From Bacillota bacterium (GTDB lineage: Bacteria > Bacillota > Negativicutes > Sporomusales > Sporomusaceae), in assembly GCA_023388195.1 (NCBI GenBank), contig JAEWGR010000190.1:35498-99497 (forward strand): a DNA stretch of 64,000 nt, written 5' to 3'. Shown piece after piece: positions 59,217 through 64,000 of the stretch (its first letter is position 1; the number at the start of each line of letters is the position of its first letter). Both the position numbers and the translations under genes were made by a program. The notes below the pieces were generated by a model. It searched no databases. It worked only from the letters and a program-made list of their open reading frames with translations, and was not told where the DNA came from.

Positions 59217-60190
59217 ACCTGTGGAAACTGTCGGCAGGCACGGCCTGTGTTCTCGGCAAAAAACAAGTAAGGGCTGATGTGCTGCCAACGACTGCTTATA
59301 TTATGCTGGGGGCCAAATGCCGGCATAACTGCCGGTTTTGTTCGCAAGCCCGCGACAGTTCGGCCCGGGCTGATCTGCTGTCACGGGTTACCTGGCCCGA
59401 ACTGCCCGGGGCCGAGGCTGCTCAGGCCATTAGTACCGCTTTTCAGGCCGGACAGCTGAAACGGGCCTGTTTGCAGGTCGTTCATAGTGAAGCAAGCTGG
59501 CAAACAAGTATCAGGGCAGTGGAAGCGTTAACACAGGCCAGCAATATCCCGGTCTGTGTATCCAGTGCCATAGACACGGTGGAGCAGGCCCGGGAACTTA
59601 TTGACCGGGGGGCAGAACGTATCTGCATCGCTCTGGATGCGGCCACACCGGCCATCTTTCACCAGGCTAAGGATGGCCACTGGCAGCGGCGGTGGGAGCT
59701 GTTGACCCAGGTGGCCGCTGCAATGCCCGGGCGGGCCAGCACCCATCTCATTGTCGGCCTGGGCGAAACCGAAGAGGAAATGATACAGGCAATAGCGCAA
59801 TGTGTCAGTAAGGGGATTGCGGTTGGCTTATTTGCCTTTACACCTGTACGGGGAACCGCCTGGGCGGAGCGGCCGCCGCCGGCCATCAGTCAATACCGGC
59901 GGGTGCAGGTAGCTCACTTCCTGTTGAAGTTAGGCCATAATCCGGTCGTTTTCCGGTATCTGGGCGGGACTTTAACCGGAATCAATATCCCTACGGGAGA
60001 ATTAAAGCGGCTGTTAATCGCGGGCACAGCTTTCGAAACCAGCGGTTGCCCTGATTGCAACCGGCCCTATTACAACGAACGGCCGGGCGGGGTTATGTAT
60101 AACTATCCCCGGCGGTTAAGCCGGGCCGAGGCAGAGCAAGCCCTGGACGAAAGTGGCATCCTGCCGATACGGGCCGTGGAGGCGAGGTGA
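59213..60190 (+). CDS. Radical SAM protein, LipS1/LipS2-type lipoyl synthase component (second)
   Basis: A 325-residue radical SAM enzyme, BioB-like. The motif CRHNCRFC (about residue 34) binds the main cluster; LIVGLGETEEEMIQAIAQC and GLFAFTPVRGTAW are barrel segments, and SGCPDCNRPYYNERPGG near residue 285 offers Cys for an auxiliary cluster that would donate sulfur. The canonical LipA motifs (C-x4-C-x5-C and RSSY end) are absent, as expected for the LipS pair. GTG 59213 is chosen since GAGAGGA sits 12 bases upstream and GTG 59201 touches it. It overlaps the previous gene by four bases. Confidence 0.75.
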   Translation: MNLWKLSAGTACVLGKKQVRADVLPTTAYIMLGAKCRHNCRFCSQARDSSARADLLSRVTWPELPGAEAAQAISTAFQAGQLKRACLQVVHSEASWQTSIRAVEALTQASNIPVCVSSAIDTVEQARELIDRGAERICIALDAATPAIFHQAKDGHWQRRWELLTQVAAAMPGRASTHLIVGLGETEEEMIQAIAQCVSKGIAVGLFAFTPVRGTAWAERPPPAISQYRRVQVAHFLLKLGHNPVVFRYLGGTLTGINIPTGELKRLLIAGTAFETSGCPDCNRPYYNERPGGVMYNYPRRLSRAEAEQALDESGILPIRAVEAR

Positions 60191-60198
60191 GGGAACCC

Positions 60199-61029
60199 AT
60201 GCAATGGCGGGTTATTAACAGCGGGATTGGTCCGGCGGCCCGGAATATGGCTGTGGATGAAGCCATCCTGCACGCCCATGCCAGCGGTGTTGTACCGCCG
60301 ACAATCCGGTTTTATGGCTGGCAGCCGGCCGCCATGAGTATCGGCTATTTTCAAAAAGCGGCCACAGAAGTCAATTTGGCAAAATGCCGCCAGGCGGGAA
60401 TCGATGTTGTTCGCAGGCTTACCGGCGGCCGGGCGGTTCTCCATGCGGCAGAACTGACCTATAGCGTGGTGGTACGGGCCGATGCTCCTCAGATTCCGGC
60501 TACAATTACCGCTTCTTACCACTATTTTAGTACCGGTTTGCTGGCCGGGCTGAGAGGGCTGGGAATTGATGCCGGTATGAGTATGCCCCGGGCCGCCTAC
60601 AGTCAGGCCGGAACCCGGCGCCGCTCCGCTTCGGCTGCGTGTTTCGACGCTCCCTCCCAGTATGAGCTGACTGCCCGGGGCCGTAAGCTGGCAGGCAGTG
60701 CTCAGGTACGTAAAGACGGGGTCATCCTGCAACATGGATCGATTTTGCTGGCGTTTCATGCTGAACAGGTTGCGTCCTTGCTTAATCTTCCGTCACAGGA
60801 GCAACAGGAGGCGGTGGCGGCTATGCTGGCTGCACGGGCCATATCGGTGCAAGAGCTGCTGGGCCGGGAAGTAAGCTGGGACTCGGTTCGTCAAGCGATG
60901 ACGGCGGCCTTTGGTGCGGCGCTGGGGCTTGAACTGGAACCCGGCCAGCTGATTGAGCAGGAACAGGCAATGGCTGCCGAACTTATTAGCATAAAATACG
61001 GCTGTGACAGTTGGAATCTGTTGCGGTAG
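60199..61029 (+). CDS. Lipoate/octanoate-protein ligase A family protein
   Basis: A 276-residue LplA/LipM/LipL-fold enzyme. RRLTGGRAVLHAAELTYSVVV (about residues 72-92) binds the acyl chain; GRKLAGSAQVRKDGVILQHGSILL carries the Lys needed for acyl-AMP formation or transfer. It would attach octanoate or lipoate to GcvH and related carriers. Next to two LipS-like radical SAM genes it probably supplies octanoyl-GcvH for sulfur insertion. ATG 60199 is preferred over GTG 60187 because GAGGGA lies just before it. Sequence alone does not tell whether the donor is octanoyl-ACP or free lipoate. Confidence 0.85.
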   Translation: MQWRVINSGIGPAARNMAVDEAILHAHASGVVPPTIRFYGWQPAAMSIGYFQKAATEVNLAKCRQAGIDVVRRLTGGRAVLHAAELTYSVVVRADAPQIPATITASYHYFSTGLLAGLRGLGIDAGMSMPRAAYSQAGTRRRSASAACFDAPSQYELTARGRKLAGSAQVRKDGVILQHGSILLAFHAEQVASLLNLPSQEQQEAVAAMLAARAISVQELLGREVSWDSVRQAMTAAFGAALGLELEPGQLIEQEQAMAAELISIKYGCDSWNLLR

Positions 61030-61057
61030 CTTCAAAATGCACAGGAGGGATTATCCC

Positions 61058-62470
61058 ATGAATTATGATATCGCGGTTATTGGCGGCGGGCCTGGCGGAT
61101 ATGTTGCTGCGATCCGCGCCGCCCAACTGGGCGGCAAGGTACTTTTGGTGGAAAAAGAGTCTATGGGCGGGGTATGCCTGAACCGGGGCTGCATACCAAC
61201 CAAGACCTTATTAAAAAGTGCTGAAAAATGGGAAGACCTCAAGCGCTGTTCAGAGTTTGGCTTAACCGCAACCGGAATCGGTTTTGATTTTGGTGCAGTC
61301 ATGGCCCGGAAGAATGCAGTGGTAGATCAGCTCCGGGGCGGTATTGAGCAACTGGTGCGCAGCCATGGGATTACTGTGGTCCAGGGAACTGCCGTACTGA
61401 CAGGTGCCAATCGGCTGGATGTCGGCAACCCTGACACCGGCAGGCGGGAAAGTTACGAAGCCCGGAAGATTATTATTGCCACCGGTTCCAAGCCTGGCTC
61501 TGTGCCTGTGCCTGGCTGCGATCTGCCGGCTGTGGTTACCAGTGATGAATTGCTGGAACTGACGGAGGTCCCATCAAGGCTACTGGTTATCGGGGCCGGG
61601 GTTGTGGGCCTGGAGTTTGCGGCGCTCCTGCGTTCTTTTGGCTGTGAAGTGATAATTGTGGAGCTGTTGCCGGCGATTTTGCCCGGCCTGGATAATGACC
61701 TGGTTAAGCGGCTGGGGGTAATCCTACGCAAGCAGGGCATTAAAACCCTGGTCGGTGCCAGGGTAACGGCGATCGAGGGGGCTCAGGCCGGGCTGCTTGT
61801 TACTGTTGATACCGGTAAAGGTATTCAGCAGTTTCCTGCCGACAAGGTACTTGTGGCTACAGGCCGCCTGCCGATGCTGGCAGACCTGGGGCTGGCCGCG
61901 GCCGGAGTCGCTTATGACTGTGCGGGGATAGCCGTTAATGCCCGCATGGAAACCAATGTCGCCGGTATCTATGCCATCGGTGATGTCACCGGCCAGAGCA
62001 TGCTGGCCCATGTGGCCTCAGCCGAGGGCATTGTGGCTGCAGAGAATGCAATGGGGGTTAGCTCGCTGATGGACTACAGTGCTGTCCCGGCCTGCATATT
62101 TACTACACCGGAAATAGCGTCGGTAGGACTGACCGAGCAGGCGGCACTGGCCAGCGGCGGGGCTTTTAAGATCAGCAAGTTTAACTTTGCCGCTAATGGC
62201 AAGGCCGTATCAATGGCTGAGCCGGACGGCCTGGTTAAAATCGTGGCTGCAGCCGACACCGGCAAAATTCGGGGCATGCACATTCTTGGCGCTCACGCCA
62301 GTGATCTCATTATGGAGGGGACGCTGGCTATCCGGAACAACCTGACCGCCCGGGATATTGCACACACCATTCATCCCCATCCAACCCTGGCCGAGGTGAT
62401 TATGGAGAGTGCCCATGGTATTGATGGCGATATCATTCATCAACTTAAGCAGAAGCAGCGGCAGCCCTGA
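61058..62470 (+). CDS. lpdA: Dihydrolipoyl dehydrogenase (L protein)
   Basis: A 470-residue flavoprotein. FAD loop GGGPGGYVAAIRAAQLG, the redox disulfide GGVCLNRGCIPTK, NAD loop GAGVVGLEFAALL, IGDVTGQSMLAHVA and the C-terminal His-Glu pair in HPHPTLAEVIMESAHG are all present. It re-oxidises dihydrolipoyl-GcvH with NAD+ and completes the glycine cleavage system. AGGAGG precedes ATG 61058; earlier in-frame starts overlap the ligase. Last gene of the operon. Confidence 0.95.
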   Translation: MNYDIAVIGGGPGGYVAAIRAAQLGGKVLLVEKESMGGVCLNRGCIPTKTLLKSAEKWEDLKRCSEFGLTATGIGFDFGAVMARKNAVVDQLRGGIEQLVRSHGITVVQGTAVLTGANRLDVGNPDTGRRESYEARKIIIATGSKPGSVPVPGCDLPAVVTSDELLELTEVPSRLLVIGAGVVGLEFAALLRSFGCEVIIVELLPAILPGLDNDLVKRLGVILRKQGIKTLVGARVTAIEGAQAGLLVTVDTGKGIQQFPADKVLVATGRLPMLADLGLAAAGVAYDCAGIAVNARMETNVAGIYAIGDVTGQSMLAHVASAEGIVAAENAMGVSSLMDYSAVPACIFTTPEIASVGLTEQAALASGGAFKISKFNFAANGKAVSMAEPDGLVKIVAAADTGKIRGMHILGAHASDLIMEGTLAIRNNLTARDIAHTIHPHPTLAEVIMESAHGIDGDIIHQLKQKQRQP

Positions 62471-62533
62471 CAATCCTCATCGCACAGGTGAAAAGCCGGA
62501 CTGGTAATAGGAAGGGGAAGGGACTCCTGTCAG

Positions 62534-62586
62534 AAAATAAATAGCCATACTTGTTTATTTATAAATAACAAGTATGGCTATTTATT
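62534..62586 (+). terminator. Terminator of the gcv operon
   Basis: AAATAAATAGCCATACTTG and its complement form a long stem around TATTTATAAAT, with a T-rich 3' end. It also faces the convergent nitroreductase gene about 90 bases on. Confidence 0.85.
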
Positions 62587-62676
62587 TAGATTATTGAATG
62601 CAAAATAACATTCTGAAGAGGAAAACTTTTACGGCCTCTTACAGTGACGTGGCTGGTAAATTTCTCCCGCCCAGCC

Positions 62677-63282
62677 CTATAGTTCTTTTAACAATAACTC
62701 CTGCATTGCCAGCCGCGGCCTTGGCGGCGGCTGCTGATCAGGATAGCCCACCGGCAACAGGGCTACGACATCATATCTGTCATCCAGCCCAAGCATTGTT
62801 TTAATTTTTTGGCGGTCAAGAATGCCGATCCAGCAGCTGCCTAACCCTAAATCGAAGGCTTTAAGGGTCATATGGTCAATCGCGATTGCCGCGTTCAGCC
62901 AGGCATACGCTTTGGCTGTTTCCGGATCAAGGGGGTTCTTCTGCTTATACTCAAGAATTTTTTCCACATCAAGCGGATTGTCGTTAAAAGCGCCTGCGGC
63001 TTGCAGCTCTGTCCACCTTGACGGGCCTGTTGACCATACCTGCGAGTCTGTGCAGCAGACGATGATTACCGGGGCTTTCGTTACGAACGGCAGCGTATAC
63101 TCTGCCAGCCTGTCTTTGGCTTCCTGGCTTTTAATAACCACATAGCGTGACGGCTGCAGGTTTGACCCGGACGGGGCCAGTCTTGCTGCCTCCAATATGG
63201 CCGTAATGTCGTCGCCGGACACCGGGTCGGCCTTGAATTTCCGAATGCTCCTTCTGTTGGCAATGGCAACACTTAGTTCCAC
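62677..63282 (-). CDS. Nitroreductase-family FMN oxidoreductase
   Basis: A 201-residue nitroreductase. It opens ELSVAIANRRSIRKFKADPVSGDDITAILEAARLAPSGSNLQPSRYVVIKS, where the RRSIR and PSGSNLQP segments bind FMN phosphate and ring; AIDHMTLKAFDLGLGSCWIG and LLPVGYPDQQPPPRPR are the other usual ends. Such enzymes reduce nitro groups, quinones or flavins with NAD(P)H. I place the start at GTG 63282, eight bases after AGGAGAGG, since the longer frame upstream lacks a site. It stands alone between two terminators. Confidence 0.88.
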   Translation of the reverse strand: MELSVAIANRRSIRKFKADPVSGDDITAILEAARLAPSGSNLQPSRYVVIKSQEAKDRLAEYTLPFVTKAPVIIVCCTDSQVWSTGPSRWTELQAAGAFNDNPLDVEKILEYKQKNPLDPETAKAYAWLNAAIAIDHMTLKAFDLGLGSCWIGILDRQKIKTMLGLDDRYDVVALLPVGYPDQQPPPRPRLAMQELLLKEL

Positions 63283-63342
63283 ATTAAACACCTCTCCTGT
63301 TTTATTATTAGTTATGGACAACTTTGTCCCTGGGGGCAAAAG

Positions 63343-63388
63343 AAAAAGGCCGGAAAGCAAAAGCTCTCCGACCTTCAGTGGTTCTGAT
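63343..63388 (-). terminator. Hairpin after the GntR/UTRA gene
   Basis: On the minus strand AAGGTCGGAGAGC pairs imperfectly with the complement in GCTTTCCGGCCTT around a short T-rich loop, followed by TTTTTCT. It lies just downstream of the regulator gene that ends at 63426. Confidence 0.7.
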
Positions 63389-63425
63389 CAGCCGGTTTGG
63401 GTTTCTATGTAGAGTAGGGGGACGA

Positions 63426-64000
63426 TTAAATTTTACGTCTGCGGGTCAAGTTAATCCGAAAGGCATACATATCGCTCCGGTAAATGCTTTTCTCATATTC
63501 CAGCGGATTGCCGTCGTGATCGGTGACCAGACGCTTGGACAGCAGCGCGCAGCAAGGATCGGCCGTCAGTCCTAACAGTTTTTTCTCCCGGTCTGCCGGC
63601 ATAATGGAAGCAATTGTCTGTTTGGCTTCCCAGAGGCTTATACCTAATTTGGTTTCCAGGATATCGTAAGTTGAAACATTATTTAAATCGAATTCAGCTA
63701 ACTTTTTTCCGATCGCTAAAGGATAATATTGGGTTTCCAAAACCACGGGGGTGTCATTGGCTAAGCGCAGCCTGACTGTCTCATAGACTTCTTTTACGCC
63801 GAAAATCTTGCTTGCATCCTGGGGAGCGGCAACAATGCCCTGACTTAGTACCCTGATATTTGGGTTCATCCCCATTTCACCAACAATCTCAAAAAAGGTA
63901 CTTAAATTGCCCAGCCACTCCTCAATCGGCCTGACGGCAACAAAAGTGCCCAGCCCTTGCCGTGATTCCAAGACACCCTCTTCGATTAAACTCCGGATAG
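63426..64000 (-). CDS. GntR-family regulator with UTRA domain, 5' part missing
   Basis: The visible 191 residues are a GntR/HutC-subfamily regulator. They begin with the end of the winged helix (IRSLIEEGVLESRQGLGTFV), which is still open at base 64000, so the N-terminus is outside. The rest is a UTRA ligand-binding domain: VYETVRLRLANDTPVVLETQYYP, TYDILETKLGISLWEAKQTI and LLGLTADPCCALLSKRLVTDHDGNPLEYEKSIYRSDMYAF. UTRA members sense sugars, amino acids or histidine-route intermediates. It is read away from the nitroreductase gene, so its target is probably upstream, out of view. Confidence 0.88.
   Translation of the reverse strand, partial: IRSLIEEGVLESRQGLGTFVAVRPIEEWLGNLSTFFEIVGEMGMNPNIRVLSQGIVAAPQDASKIFGVKEVYETVRLRLANDTPVVLETQYYPLAIGKKLAEFDLNNVSTYDILETKLGISLWEAKQTIASIMPADREKKLLGLTADPCCALLSKRLVTDHDGNPLEYEKSIYRSDMYAFRINLTRRRKI

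Noticed and set aside
58389..60190. Biotin synthase or canonical lipoyl synthase (LipA)
   Set aside because: No biotin genes are near, the LipA N-terminal cluster motif and its C-terminal RSSY are missing, and two different radical SAM genes occur side by side with a ligase and gcv genes.
1..64000. CRISPR arrays, tRNA or rRNA genes, insertion sequences, phage genes
   Set aside because: No regularly spaced repeat, no cloverleaf, no rRNA stretch and no transposase, integrase or phage structural gene was recognised on either strand.

Overview
The window looks like chromosome from an anaerobic, diderm Firmicute of the class Negativicutes, most like the Sporomusa/Pelosinus group. This is inference from content. 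The regulatory RNAs and Shine-Dalgarno sites are of Firmicutes type (T-box, tandem glycine riboswitch, c-di-AMP riboswitch, very strong AGGAGG sites), yet an AsmA-type envelope protein of the kind found in double-membrane bacteria is present. Metabolism is that of an anaerobe with oxygen defence: two radical/glycyl-radical chemistries, a Tat-exported NiFe hydrogenase with cytochrome b, a Cys-type formate dehydrogenase, and a catalase.

Layout. 1-3.5 kb: a GntR regulator end, a class II aldolase, a beta-keto-acid cleavage enzyme and a DUF1537 acid-sugar kinase. 3.6-10.3 kb: housekeeping and small genes (AsmA-like protein, a decayed ZIP transporter, a flavodoxin-fold reductase, a DUF4870 protein, a QueG-like Fe-S protein, a GNAT protein, methionine aminopeptidase). 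10.5-23.8 kb: an island with a BMP/DUF3798-type lipoprotein, an RbsA-type ATPase, two permeases, an M24 Xaa-Pro peptidase, an XRE-cupin regulator, a metal-dependent amidohydrolase, a PAS-sigma54 activator, then a sigma54 promoter driving a glycyl-radical activase and a glycyl radical enzyme whose active-site residues match trans-4-hydroxy-L-proline dehydratase (HypD). I read it as an uptake and breakdown system for proline/hydroxyproline-containing peptides. 24-31.6 kb: exported protein, PPOX-fold protein, catalase, and a five-gene branched-chain amino-acid ABC operon behind a leucine-type T-box. 32.6-34.8 kb: dapA, and a dapB homologue behind a c-di-AMP riboswitch. 35-44.5 kb: an LSm-like/beta-propeller protein, a two-component system with histidine-rich partners, a CheY plus a CheX phosphatase carrying a tandem MshEN-like motif behind a Fur box, exported proteins, a GGDEF protein and an XRE regulator. 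44.7-52.4 kb: formate dehydrogenase, divergent from a hydrogenase maturation protease and the three hydrogenase subunits. 52.6-53.5 kb: an ECF-like sigma factor with a membrane partner. 53.6-62.5 kb: a glycine riboswitch, then gcvT-gcvH-gcvPA-gcvPB, two radical SAM proteins that resemble the LipS1/LipS2 lipoyl synthase pair, a lipoate ligase and lpd. 62.7-64 kb: a nitroreductase and a truncated GntR/UTRA regulator.

How it fits together. The gcv operon encodes both the glycine cleavage complex and the machinery that would lipoylate and re-oxidise GcvH, under glycine control. The HypD island would supply pyrroline-5-carboxylate and hence proline, which together with glycine, branched-chain amino acids and H2/formate suggests an amino-acid-using, hydrogen-cycling anaerobe. 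The most interesting items are the sigma54-controlled HypD island, the LipS-like pair inside the gcv operon, the c-di-AMP switch before dapB, and the Fur-box CheY/MshEN-CheX module.
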